Notes under the pieces: model-generated
Databases searched by the model: none
What the model was told of the DNA's origin: nothing
Seen by the model: only the letters and a program-made list of their open reading frames with translations
Shown here: positions 12,646 through 23,140 of the stretch, piece after piece
Numbering within the stretch: position 1 is the stretch's first letter
Layout: each line of letters opens with the position of its first letter
Assembly (NCBI GenBank): GCA_023079485.1
Contig: CM041083.1
Span: 178,950,480 to 179,014,479 of the forward strand
Length of the DNA stretch: 64,000 nt
Reading direction: 5' to 3'
DNA from: Archilochus colubris
Taxonomy: Eukaryota; Chordata; Aves; Apodiformes; Trochilidae
Translations under genes and position numbers: made by a program

Positions 12646-14217
12646 TACAGGTTTGTGACCCTGAAAGACCTTTTAATTCCAGCAGACAGGGTCAGTTCTG
12701 AGCTTATGCATCTGGTTGCATGATGCAACTGGACAACAGGGCCCTGCAGAGGAACATCCTTTCTTTGCCCCAGGACTTGCTCTTTCAGAGTCAAGGAGCT
12801 GGGAAGCAGACCCCTAGGGCAAACCCTGCCACATCCAGAGGTTTATGTACCCAGCTGCACCCCTTTCCAGGGGTCTGTATTGCCTCTTACACTGGTGTTC
12901 ATCATTATTATGATTTTTGGAAGTAACCTGGGGCAACTTTACATTCCCTTAGTTTTATAAGAAACACAATATGCTGGAAACAAAGCCTGTATATCAGGAC
13001 AGGTGCTGGTGGAGATGGGGGACACAGAAATGGGTTGGTCTGAGCTTGCCCTGGTTTTGTAAAGGGGTCTCCCAGAAACCCCCTCCCACGTGCCCAAGCC
13101 AGGTAGTTTCCAAACAGCAGAAGGGCTGCAGAGCAGCTGTAGGGACATCAGGTCTCACCAGACTTTGGGAGGAAGGACACAGCAAAATCAATGGGCAGTG
13201 TCCATTTACTGTAATAGGTTTTGGTTTGGGTCAATGGGTTTCCTCCTCCCATTAATCACCATTGCAGTCCACAGTGCAGAAGTAGTGCTGCAAGCTGAAA
13301 GGGACATAACCCTGCCCCAGCAGAGAATGAAGACAACCCATTAGCAAGGCATGCAATGCTCTCTCACTTGCATTTGCTCTGTCTGTCTGTCTTTTAATTG
13401 TGACCAGGGTTACAAGTGGAGGAAGGGCTGGGCTGAGTTTATAAACCCATTTTTTATAAAGAGGATTACTCGGAAATAGACGTCCTGTGCACAGGTTTCC
13501 CTGATTAATCCTTGACATTTCTGAGAGTCAGAGCTCACCCCATGTTATTCAGCTTCCTGACAACCTTTTCTTCCAGTTTAACTGGTGCTGAAATTAAATT
13601 TTTTAATTATCTGGTAGTCTGATGCGACTCCTTCTGGATAAGTCTGCATCTGAAGGTTTTTTCCCTGTGATGGGAGGCAGGTGAAGGCCCCTCATGTACC
13701 AAGAGCAACCTCTTCACTTCCTGGTCCCCCCAAAATCCTGGTGGGCACTGGCTGCCACATGTGCTCACCCAGCCCAGCCTTGCTGTTCTTAATGCTCGGT
13801 GATGGGGAATGGCCAAGCTGCCTCCACAAATGTGATTTCCAACCCCTAGCAGAACCTCTCCCCTGCTTCTTCCAGGGGTGGGTGTCAGCAGCAAGGCAGC
13901 AATACGGGGAAAATTCCTTGTCCACCAGTGCAGGACCTGGGTGCAGTTCCCAGGTTGCTTGCTGGTGGGGCTGGGGCTTGGTGAGACCCAGGCTGGACAT
14001 CCACAGGGCTTGGCTTCCCTGAGGCTGGTGAGCCTGTAAGTGGATAATGAAACTGTTGGTGATTAATAGACTTTTTAAATGGGGCTAGGACTTGGAGGCC
14101 GTCCAGGGAAACACAAGCTGCTCATGGCTATGCCATGACACACAAAGGAGCTATGCTCATCAGATAAATTATTCATTGCCATTTTCCCAGCTCAGCTCTC
14201 TTGTTGACCTGGTATCA

Positions 14218-14940
14218 CTAATGAAGAGAGGGCTGCAGAGAATGACTGAGTGACAAGGTGGGACCAAAGGAGCAGAAAGTTTGGATGGGGGGCTCAGCAT
14301 GGAGGTGAACATCAACCAGAAAACAATGGGAAGTGGCAAAGATTGAACTGGGAGGTGAAAAATAAGGACAAGCAGAAAAAAACTGGTGGAGAACTAATAG
14401 CAGTGCTAAGGGCTGTGAAACTGGCAGAGGGAGAAGCAGAAGGCTAGAAACTCTGCATGAACTGGAGTGGGCTCCCAACATTTTGCCAAAGCCAGGAATA
14501 AGCACATCTAAGACAGCTCCAGTGAATGGGTCAGGGTGCTGGAGCATGAGAAATGGCAGGGAGGCAGGGATGGGGACCATGGAAACGAGCCAGCTGGAAA
14601 GAAGGCTGCCAGGGCCAGAGCTGCAGAAAATAAAAGATGATGTGACAAGGGAAACAGCTAACATGAGAATCTGCCCTGCTACTGAGGAGTCAAAAAAGAC
14701 AGCTGTGATGACTTGGATGTGTGTCAGGAATGGCCCCTAAAAGATACCCTACATGGCAATGCACATGGGAGTGTGAGACACTAGAAATAGAAGAATACTG
14801 AGTATGGGGTGGGCAGAATGAAAAGGAAAACTGAACTAAATGTTTTAAAGACATGGGAAGATACTTCAAGACCAAGAGGGCAGAAAGAATTCTCTTTAAT
14901 GAGCTGATAGGCAAGGGAAAAAAAATAGAAATACATCGTA
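14218..14940 (+). other. Purine-rich strand-asymmetric segment
   Basis: The plus strand is strikingly rich in A and G (many AGAAAG, GGAGG and AAACTGG words) for about 700 bp, then returns to balanced composition. The asymmetry leaves a 148-codon open frame on the minus strand (14218-14664) that is leucine- and serine-rich and matches nothing. The segment could be the decayed body of an old retroelement, part of a non-coding RNA, or chance. I cannot choose among these. Confidence 0.35.
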
Positions 14941-16559
14941 ATTTTCTTGGTTCAACTAATTCACAGAAGGATTTAAACCTTGAATTTTCTCATCCAAAGA
15001 GCACCCCTCACCCAGGGTTGCTGGGCAATGTTCCCAGGAGAGCTGGGAGGGAGCTGGAAGGAGCCACCCCACCTCAGGGAGAGTGTTAGGGTCCAGCACT
15101 CTCCTCCAGCCAAGCCACCAGTGGGAATTCATGACCTCTTATGTATTTGGTGAACTTAATTCATGAACAGGCCTGTATATTTTATTGAAACCTGTGAAAT
15201 AACAATCTTCAGACTACCATCTACATCCATCTGTAATCCTTGGAGTAAGGGTTGGTGCTGGAAGAGCATCATTCTTCCTTTGTTTTTTTTCTACCAGGGA
15301 GGAAACATGGGGCACAACAGCTGCTTGCTGGGAGCTGGTAAGGTTCAGGAAGCTTTTCCATACAGCTCTTTGATGGCTTTCCTGAATTCCTCATTGCTTT
15401 GATTTGCATAGAAATTTATATGCACCTACCTCGTGTTTTGGAGCTTTGAAGTGTACTTCAGATAGCAGCAAAGGGGTGTCAGATATTAAATGAATAATTA
15501 AATGAAGGGAAGCAGTTAGCACAGACAGAAACCAGAAATCTGTACAAAGAAGAGAAACCATCACTCTTCTCACAAAGATCAAATATGTTCCTTATGCAGA
15601 TTGGGATATTTGGCTTTCAGAAATTCAGATGGGATTGATTTAGTTGAAATAGTAAATATGGCCAGAAAAGAAGGTAAAAGCTTTGGTTTACACTGCTGAA
15701 GGATTGCTCATCCTCCAGCAGGATGGCTTGCACTGCACTGGACCTTGTGCCCATCAAACCTGGAGGGGAACCATGCCTCTGGCCACAGCTACGAGGGAAA
15801 ACCAGGGTAGGAATCAGCACATCAACTGAGAACATGGTTGCTTAAAAGTCAATAAACAAAAGCAGTGCTTTGAAAGCTGTGGTGCAGGCTGCCATCAGGG
15901 ATGCACCCTGAAACTGTGAACCTCTTCCCTTCCTACCATCAGTGAGGTGCATCCTGTAGCAGGAGCAGCCAGATCTGCAGGGCCTCCTCAGAGCAGGAGG
16001 ATCATAACCTATGGAAAACTGAGGACAAGGATAAAGAGCTTGTACTTTTTTTTACTAAAAACCCCTCAACTTGTAGCCATAAATACATATGCAGAGCTGG
16101 CCTGACTGACAGATCCATCAGGGCTTACTCTTCTACAGGATTTAACTGTCAAAGGCAGCTGCTCAGTGGCTGAATTTTATATCTGCTTCCACAGTCATCA
16201 GATTTTCAGTCAATCCCAGTCTGGATGGCTGCTGTTATCCTTCACCACATTGCTTGTTCCACCTCTCCACTCTTTCCCCTTGGTAGGAGCTCTGGGATGG
16301 GTGGTGGCAATCCCCCTACATGGTGCCACCACAAGGTACCTCCAGCACCTCCCTGGATAGGTGGCACCCAAGAAAACCTGGGAGAAGAGAAAAAATTTCC
16401 TTCTTTTTGCCATAGGGTTGTTTTTCAAGCATTCAAGAAGTGCTGGAGGTGAACTTTTGGCTACAAAAGCTTGCTTAGCTTTGTTAGCAGAAAGTATTTT
16501 TTCTTTTTTTTTTCTTTCCCTTCCCTCCCCCCCAAGAAAAGTATCATTTTAAGGGCAAT

Positions 16560-16870
16560 TTTTTAAGGAAACATCTAAAGACAAAGATTGATTAAAATCC
16601 TGGAATCAAGGAAGGAAGCCTTGTACTGAAGTAGTAACATTGCTTCAGCCCTTCCACAGTGAAATACTTGATTATTCTTTTGTGAGGCAACATATTGTTC
16701 TGAAATTAATTTAATGTAAAGGGAAGCCCTGCCAGTTGTTGAAATGATACCAAACACTTTGACAGGCATCAAGGATCCACTCGTCTTTCTCAAGTTTAAT
16801 TTCTTAGGAAATTCCAAAACTTGTTGATTTTGAGCCAGCAGAGAATAAAAGCCCATTGCCAAACCAGGGA
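16560..16870. other. Possible conserved non-coding block
   Basis: A non-repetitive AT-rich block containing TTGATTAAAATCC, GAAATTAATTTAATG and TTTAATTTCTTAGG, all homeodomain-like words. It contains a 95-codon minus-strand frame without a known domain. It is inferred to be regulatory from composition only. Confidence 0.25.
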
Positions 16871-16999
16871 ATTCCCCACAAAAATGGAAATTCCAGCTTC
16901 CACGCAGCCCTATTTACACTCAGTAGTTTTAGTTTCTTGCTTGCTCACTCCCAGGTTTCCCTCTGCTTCTTAGGGCTCCCTGCTGTAAGTGCCTGGCAG

Positions 17000-17052
17000 C
17001 AGCCCAGCCCAGCCCCCCCTGCCCCATCCCCTGCCCCATCTCCTGCCCCAGT
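17000..17052. repeat. Short C-rich imperfect tandem repeat
   Basis: The unit CCTGCCCCATC recurs with small changes about three times, after an AGCCCAGCCC stretch. It is low-complexity sequence with no evident function. Confidence 0.7.
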
Positions 17053-17180
17053 GCAGCCACACTGCCCTGGGAAGGCACTGGCTCAGGAAACTGAGAAGGG
17101 ACTGGGACCTCACCCAGCACTGGAGAAGGTGCCCACATTTCTTTGTGGTTTGCCACCAAAAACAAGCCAGGAAGGAAACA

Positions 17181-17264
17181 GAATCATAGAATCAAAAAAT
17201 GGTAATCAGAGAATCATAAAATGGTTTGGGTTGGAAGGGACCTTGAAGATCATCTAGCTCCAGC
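17181..17264 (-). mobile_element. CR1 LINE, 3' end (part 1 of a split copy)
   Basis: The plus strand reads GAATCATAGAATC, then a slightly expanded tail with AGAATCATAAAATGG, then GTTTGGGTTGGAAGGGACC and GATCATCTAGCTCCAGC. This is the reverse complement of the last bases of a CR1. The match stops at TCCAGC (17259-17264). The next CR1 bases, expected to read roughly CTGCCATGGGCAGGGAC, resume only at about 17956. The two pieces are therefore best read as one CR1 copy interrupted by an insertion. Confidence 0.9.
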
Positions 17265-17905
17265 AGGATGTGCTGTGCTTGTGTCTCAAACAGTCTCAAG
17301 GGCTTGAGAAGAAACAGTTCCTGGATAAGAGGCAAGGCCACAAATTGGTAAGGCCACAGGACTGTTGACTCTGCTGAGAAGAAACGATTCCTTGATCTGG
17401 AGATGCAAACTTTGGGTGGTGACTTCACTGTAGGTTCTTTATTTCCCCTTCTTCCTCTCTCTTTTCTCTTCTACAACTATAAATTTAAGGGACTGCTGCC
17501 ACATGGAGGGTGGCTTACAAAACCATTGTAAGCCCTTGGACAAGGACATCACAACCCTGCTGCAGGACTGCCTGGTGCCTATGGAACTCACTGCAGGTGG
17601 CCTTGGGGCTGCGTAGGGACACCACGGCAGAGATAACGACTGGGGACCAACGTGGGCCCAGGTCTGCTCCAGTTGCTCAATCTAATGTGTCTCAACCATG
17701 GTTACTCATCATTGTGAAATGATTATTTGAGTGAAATGGGCCTAAAAAAAGGAGCTGTGTGTTGGGCTCCCTGGGAGTGTTTTACCAACACCAACCCTCC
17801 TTTGCTATGCCAGCCCAACACTGTATCCAAGATCAGTAATTTTATCTCTAACTTCTCTTTCTCTCTTTCTCTTTCTTTTTTTCTTTCTCTTTCTCTTTCT
17901 CTTTC

Positions 17906-17948
<43 letters not shown>

Positions 17949-17949
17949 T
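17265..17949. mobile_element. Unidentified 685-bp insertion inside CR1
   Basis: This segment separates two adjoining parts of one CR1 and is bounded by TCCAGC on both sides (17259-17264 and 17950-17955), consistent with a 6-bp target-site duplication. The insert does not begin with TG and end with CA, so it is not a standard LTR. Its right end is a 100-bp pure pyrimidine tract. Internally, the phrase TGAGAAGAAAC followed by a TTCCT-GAT word appears twice, at about 17301 and 17375. No coding frame is recognisable. It may be a retroposed sequence with a microsatellite end, or a recombined remnant of a longer element. Confidence 0.5.
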
Positions 17950-17952
17950 TCC
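17852..17952. repeat. (CTTTCT)n polypyrimidine microsatellite
   Basis: About 100 bases contain only C and T, mostly as six-base CTTTCT/CTCTTT units with a few slips. Such homopyrimidine mirror-like tracts can form triplex DNA. The tract sits exactly at the right edge of the insertion into the CR1. Confidence 0.97.
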
Positions 17953-17955
17953 AGC

Positions 17956-18186
17956 CTTATGGGCAGGGACAACTGCCACTAGACAGGCCAGGTTGCTCAA
18001 AGACCCATTCAACCTGGCTTTGAACACTTCCAGTGAGGGGACAGCCACAACCTCCCTGGGGAACCTGTGCCAGTGTCACATTGCCCTCACACTAAAGAAT
18101 TTCTGCCTAATGTCTGGCCTTAACCACACTCTTCCAGTTTAAATCCATTGCCCCTGGTCCTGCCACTGCACAGCCTTGTAAATGGG
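17956..18186 (-). mobile_element. CR1 LINE, body (part 2 of a split copy)
   Basis: The plus strand reads TTATGGGCAGGGACAACTGCC and then the standard minus-orientation CR1 sequence through CCAGTTTAAATCCATTGCCC. The minus-strand frame contains the CR1 reverse-transcriptase tail, MAVPSLEVFKARLNGSL. The similarity fades shortly after the GCCTTGTAAATGG phrase near 18185, giving the 5' truncation point. The copy continues the CR1 3' piece at 17181-17264. Confidence 0.92.
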
Positions 18187-20376
18187 ATGAGCAGTTTGTT
18201 TGAAGGTGGTCACCAAGGCCAATTGTCTGCAAAAGGTGAACATCAAAGCCCTGCTGGAGCTGCAGCATGAACCCAGCCTGGTTCCTCCTGGGCTTGTGGC
18301 CACATGGACCATCTGCCTAGGCAGAAATGAAATATTCTTCTCTACCTGGACATATATATCAACCAAATGGATACATTTACTCTTATTGCAGCCTGTCTCT
18401 GCTCTGTAGGTAGGTTTGAGGTATTGACCGATGGATTCTGAAGCACTTGTGGGAAAGCTGCTTTTTTCCCTTACCAGCAGGACTGTGCCAGATCATCCCC
18501 TTGAAAACTTGGCCAGAAGGGAGATGAATGTAAAATGATTTAGCACTGGACAAAAAAAGTCATGGGAAACTTTTCCCCACCCCTAGTGTTTTTTTTTCTC
18601 TATCTGGTTTCCACACTTCATCATCACACAGAGAATTGCTTTCCATGGAAAAACCATACTCACCACCAGGAAAATCAGCTTTCTGCTCTTATAAACAGCA
18701 GATCTGCTTGCCCAGGCCAGGAGATTGTCATCCCAGATGTGCATTTGTGTGGGCTCACCCTGGCTGCACCCAGGCATTCAGCCACAGGGAGATATTTCTT
18801 CCATGCCCCACAGATCCCCACCACACGCAGGTTCTGTGTGCACCTCAGCATGCCTTTGCATTCATATGTTATTCCTTGGCATGTTTTTGGTCCTTTACAG
18901 CAAAATATTCCAGCATGAAGTTTCCCTTTAACATGAGAAAGAGGCTGCACAAGAGCTCCAGGTAGGGCTTCACATTACAGTTCTTCAAAACATGCTTGTA
19001 TCATGTATGTAATTTTTACATAGTCCTGGCCAACATGTGTGGGCACTGCTGCAGCACGCATGAGAGCAAAAAATATTGGGACTTTTGGGAGCATCCCCAC
19101 TGGTCCCATGTTAGACCCATCAGTCCCATCACCCAGTGATGAGAGTCATGCACAGACATGCAGACCTGGGGCAGGATGTGTCTCCAGACAGGGAAAAATA
19201 AGACACTGTTCTGAGAAAAAAAAAAAAAAAAGGGATAGGGAAGGAGAAAAGTAATGAACTGAAGGAACAAATTAATTTGATGTGACAGAAAAATAGTTCT
19301 TTATTGCTGCAAAACAGAGCACTGTCTAGTTTGGTTTCCAGTTGTATCTCCTGTGATTCACAGACTGACTCATAACAGAGCATTGCAAGCTACATAAAGA
19401 GATATGCTCTTGAAGGTATGTGACAGCCTGAAATTATCATAATGAATAAAATTCAGATTGGGGCCTCTATTGTCACACTGCTGGATCATCCTGGCAGTGA
19501 CGCAGTACAGACAGAAAGAAGCAAGAACAGGTTGAAGTCACACAAACCTGTACTTTGGAATTAGCAGCTTAGTTTGTCCCAGACAGGGGCTCTCCTGCAA
19601 GGTAGATACACTCAAAAGGACTTGGTCACTGGCAGTGAGGCCACTGATCAGGATTCAGAAGGGTACAAATAAGTCTGGGGCTCTTGAGCCCCATTTCTGC
19701 TTCCTAATGGAAATGCCTGGGGAGATGGGGGCTTAAGGACTGATAGGACTCCTCTGGCTCATCAAATCAAACCTCTTCTTGCACCCTGTGTCTCAGCACT
19801 CAGTGCTGCTTGTAAAGTTCCAGATGGATGTGAGGTCCTGTACACTGAGTCAGAGGCAGAACCAGAACCAAAAGGCTTTTGGACTGATGGAACTTTTAGT
19901 GCTAGGCAAACACATGGAACTTGCAGTGTCTGGTGCTGATGCCACAGCCACATTCCTCACGTGGCTTGCTGCTGTGATGGGGGTTTAATGTTTGGATCAG
20001 GTATTTTCTTTATACGAGAAACTGCTTCATCTGTTTTTTAATTTCATGTTTCCATTTATAAGGCACACCTATTTTCAGCACCTGGAATACTTAAAGTGAG
20101 CCATTAGGATAATTATTTTTAATAGGCTAACATGAAAAAGACCTCAGTGAAAGTCAGGACTCTACGATTTCATGTGCTGATCAAAGATAGGGCAGATACC
20201 GTTTCTGCTGTGACTACCTTGTTGCCTGTGTCTTTCTTGGTATTTGTTTAGGTAAACAGCAGTCTATCTCCTAAACAAGCCCAGAGGAGAGACTGAGTTT
20301 GTCTCACTGGTTTGTCCCACTGATGCTGCTGCACAGGCAGAGCCAATGCCAAAGAACATTGTCCATGAGAACGCAG
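18187..20376. other. Unique sequence, no gene recognised
   Basis: Only short chance frames are present. A 16-base poly-A lies at 19216-19231. No RNA gene, exon or element was recognised. Confidence 0.5.
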
Positions 20377-20438
20377 CACCCCCAACAAAACCACAACACA
20401 ACCCCAACCACAAACCCCCCCAAAACAACCACCCCACC
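20377..20438. repeat. C/A-rich low-complexity tract
   Basis: About 60 bases with almost no G or T (CCAACAAAACCACAACACAA and similar), ending abruptly where the truncated LTR begins at 20440. On the minus strand it is a G/T-rich run with several G-clusters, directly abutting the inner side of the LTR break. Confidence 0.85.
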
Positions 20439-20439
20439 T

Positions 20440-20721
20440 GACGAGCTGCTGGTCTCTTCCAGGACTCCAGCCACCACACAGTGCTTCCAGGGTAGAAGTG
20501 TAGCGGGAAGAGCCTTTCTTGCTCCAGAGGCTCAATGAGCTGCTGACCTCTCCATGCCTCGCACCAGAGTGAGCTGAGGTGCCTTCTGTGGGTGTGTGTC
20601 CCACCTTTATTGGCCCCCTGGTCTTGCTCATGCCCAATAGGGGCCTGTCCTAATCAGGCACAGGTAGACTCACACCCACTCTTTGGCAACTCAAGGCACC
20701 TGGTTGCAATGTGTCTCTACA
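20440..20721 (-). mobile_element. Truncated ERVK-type LTR, copy 1
   Basis: This segment aligns along its whole length with the complete LTR at 22822-23134, with few differences. It runs on the minus strand: the LTR start is at 20721 (TGTAGAGA when reverse-complemented), and a minus-strand AATAAA polyadenylation signal lies at 20606-20611. The last ~40 bp of the LTR are missing, replaced by the C/A-rich tract on the left. No target-site duplication can be found, as expected for a broken copy. A small insertion (GAGGTGCCTT region near 20577) distinguishes it from copy 2. There is no associated gag, pol or env frame. Confidence 0.88.
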
Positions 20722-22815
20722 GGAAATGTTGGGTTTGGCACAACCACAGTGGGAAGCACGACTCAAGTGTCCTGATCTGTACCTGGAGCAAGATGCCAAG
20801 GGCTTGGCATGGCAACTTCAGGCCAATGCAGAGCTTCTTTGGAGTCCCATGGAATGAGTTTTCCTCTGCAGAGAGGCTTGTGGCATAAAACTGCTGCTTT
20901 ACACAGGCTGTAAAAATTAAAAAATCTGTAATTTAAACACCCTCACTAGTTATTTATGAATAAACCTTGCACCATAAACTATGTAAAGACTAAGCCTTTA
21001 CATAGAAGACAGCTGAGCCCTGAAGTGTCCTGATCAGATGCCTCCTATTGATATCCAAGAGAGTGGGTTAGACCTCTGACTTCCACTGCTGTAGGATGTT
21101 GGCTTCCTATAGCCTGGCTGAGGAGCAGAGCCCGTATTCAAACTGCAATCTAAAAGTACAGCCCTGGGGTTTTTGATGGCTTCTCTTTATTGACCACATA
21201 ATAAACAGGGACTGGGAATGCTGGATGACTACTGTTTGAAGGAGTCACCAGTGCCAGCTGTCAATGCTATAGAAAAGGACAAACTTATCATCTTAGTCTC
21301 TTCTTCAAACATTTTTCTACCTGTAGACACCCTCAGTGTGCACAGAGATTCTTAAAGAACAATTTTCCGCAAATAAAACTCAAATCAAATTCCATTATTA
21401 AAACCTTAATTATTGACTAAATAACTTTGTATTAATTGCCAGCTCCAGCTGAACAGGCCCATTGGGACATTAGGGAATTAAAGCCAATGCAAACAGAACT
21501 CTGGTGCATTTTTCACAGTATTGTGTTAAATAAATCTTTGAGCTCCTCCAGTGTTATTTTAAAGAACTCCATGTGATAAGTCAGCTTGGGTATGTGCTCT
21601 GTGTGAAGAATTGCCAAATATCCCACAGGACAAATATGAAAAGCAGCAGAGAAGCCATTCTGAAGAAATGAAGCTTTATTGACTTTTTTGTCCCACCTTC
21701 AAGGGCCATCAATCAAATACTGTTCAAGCCTTTCATTTCATTATTGCTTTGCAATTCCAGAGGGTGGGTAGAAAAGTGACTCTCATGTTGGTGTATCATT
21801 GATGGTATGTTTTTTCCTTTTGAAAAAAAAAAAAAAAAGGAAAGAGAGAACAGTGGTAACAGTGGTGGAGAGCAAGATAAAAACAAGAGTTCTTGATTCA
21901 GTCCCTCTGATATCCATGAGAGCTAGGGCTGGTCTATCACAAGGACAGGATTTACACAGAAGGGTAGTAAGATGGAAAAGCAAAATCATCACCAGGGAAT
22001 GATCTGAGCAAGCAGGAAAATCTGGATCCCATCCTTGAGTTTGGAATTTTTTTTGTTTTGTTTTCAGCAGAGAAAGATTGAGTAGGTATCCAGGTATCTC
22101 TTTAGCTTACGGTATATTTTTCTTGATCTTTTGTCCTTTGCAGTTGCCAAATTCTACTTTTATCTACTGTTCCAGCAGATCAAAACTGAACAAGGGCTTT
22201 TGCTCTATGCCATATCATGTTTCTGTTTTGCAAGTGCTATGTTTTGAATAGGAAAACCACCATCTGATAAACCTATTAATACCTGGAGGACCACCTGCTG
22301 TTGCAGCTGAAGTCCCAGCAGGGACTCAGTGCCCAGGAGCACATCTGTCCTCACACACAGCTGCACCAGTTTTCTCTGCCTATCTGACCATGAAGATTTA
22401 GTGCATGCTCTACCATCTTGTTTCTACCATCCTTTTAAAAGGATGGACCATTTAGACCTTTTCAAGTCCCAAATTACACACCCTATTACCAGGGGCCACC
22501 TTTGACTTTTCTCTTACCAGCATGTTTCATACTTCAAGAGCCAGAAGTTTTCTTTCTTCCTAACTCTTTAAACTGCATATAGACTCTATCAACATCTTAT
22601 TTTTTCTTTATATTTATTTTTACCTTTTGCCAATGTGGTCCCCCTCTTAAAGAACTTACACTATGAACCTGAGAACAGATATCCATGTCATCCATGCCTT
22701 AAATGTCCTTGAGCTGTTAATTCTCAAGGACTACTATGAAACTGGCACTGATAATTTACAGAAGCAGTAATTAAAAATGCAATTTCTTAAGTGAATTTCT
22801 GATGTAACAACAGGA
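20722..22815. other. Unique sequence between the two LTRs
   Basis: No retroviral internal sequence is recognisable, which argues that the two LTRs are separate insertions. A 16-base poly-A is at 21823-21838. A possible conserved block at 21350-21600 is listed separately. No gene was found. Confidence 0.6.
21350..21600. other. Possible conserved non-coding block
   Basis: An AT-rich, non-repetitive block with CTTAATTATTGAC, GTATTAATTGCC and GGGAATTAAAGCC, each containing a homeodomain-type core. It is followed by balanced sequence lacking CpG. The style matches vertebrate enhancers or conserved elements, but this is inference from composition. Confidence 0.3.
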
Positions 22816-22821
22816 GAGGAT
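22816..22821. repeat. Target-site duplication, left (GAGGAT)
   Basis: GAGGAT immediately precedes the LTR and is repeated exactly after it at 23135-23140. Six base pairs is the usual duplication length for ERVK (class II) elements. Confidence 0.93.
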
Positions 22822-23134
22822 TGTAGCGGGAGGAGCCATTCTTGCTCCTGAAGCTCGACGAGCTGCTGGTCTCTTCCAGGACTCCAGCCACCACACAGCA
22901 CTTCCGGGGTAGAAGCGTAGCAGGAAGAGCCTTTCTTGCTCCAGAGGCTCGACGAGCTACTGGCCTCTCCATTGCCTCGCACCAGAGTGAGCTTTCTCTG
23001 TGGGTGTGTGTCCCACCTTTATTGGCCCCCTGGTCTTGCTCATGCCCAATAGGGGCCTGTCCTAATCAGGCACAGGTGGACTCACACCCACTCTTTGGCA
23101 ACTCAAGGCACCTAGTTGACAATGTTTCTCTACA
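22822..23134 (-). mobile_element. Solo LTR, ERVK-type, 313 bp, copy 2
   Basis: A complete LTR with TG at one end and CA at the other, and short terminal inverted repeats (TGTAG / CTACA). It is flanked by perfect 6-bp duplications, so it is a solo LTR produced by recombination between the two LTRs of a provirus. The minus strand is the sense strand: a polyadenylation signal AATAAA lies at 23018-23023, roughly one third of the way from the sense start, leaving a long terminal R/U5 part. The U5-like end holds a direct repeat of about 55 bp. No viral coding sequence accompanies it. The intact duplication suggests a fairly recent insertion. Confidence 0.92.
22823..22970. repeat. Direct repeat within the LTR (94-bp period)
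   Basis: The segments at 22823-22877 and 22917-22970 match closely (start GTAGC-GGA-GAGCC, end CTCTCC). Both contain the palindrome GCTCGACGAGC. The terminal part of the LTR has therefore been duplicated inside the element. Copy 1 carries the inner unit at 20500-20553 and part of the outer one, so the duplication is a shared feature of the family. Confidence 0.85.
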
Positions 23135-23140
23135 GAGGAT
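23135..23140. repeat. Target-site duplication, right (GAGGAT)
   Basis: Exact copy of the six bases at 22816-22821, on the other side of the LTR. Confidence 0.93.

Larger units (their letters stand above)
11286..17180. other. Unique sequence, no gene recognised
   Basis: No recognisable coding exon. The stretch holds poly-A at 12627-12645, a purine-rich segment at 14218-14940, a possible conserved block at 16560-16870 and a short C-rich minisatellite at 17000-17052, each listed separately. The remaining sequence looks ordinary and non-repetitive. Confidence 0.5.

Noticed and set aside
14218..14664. 148-codon leucine/serine-rich minus-strand frame
   Set aside because: It is explained by the purine bias of the opposite strand, which removes stop codons. 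It has no domain.
20440..23134. The two LTRs as 5' and 3' ends of one provirus
   Set aside because: The LTR at 22822-23134 has its own exact 6-bp duplication on both sides. The sequence between the copies has no recognisable retroviral genes, and the other copy is truncated on its outer side.
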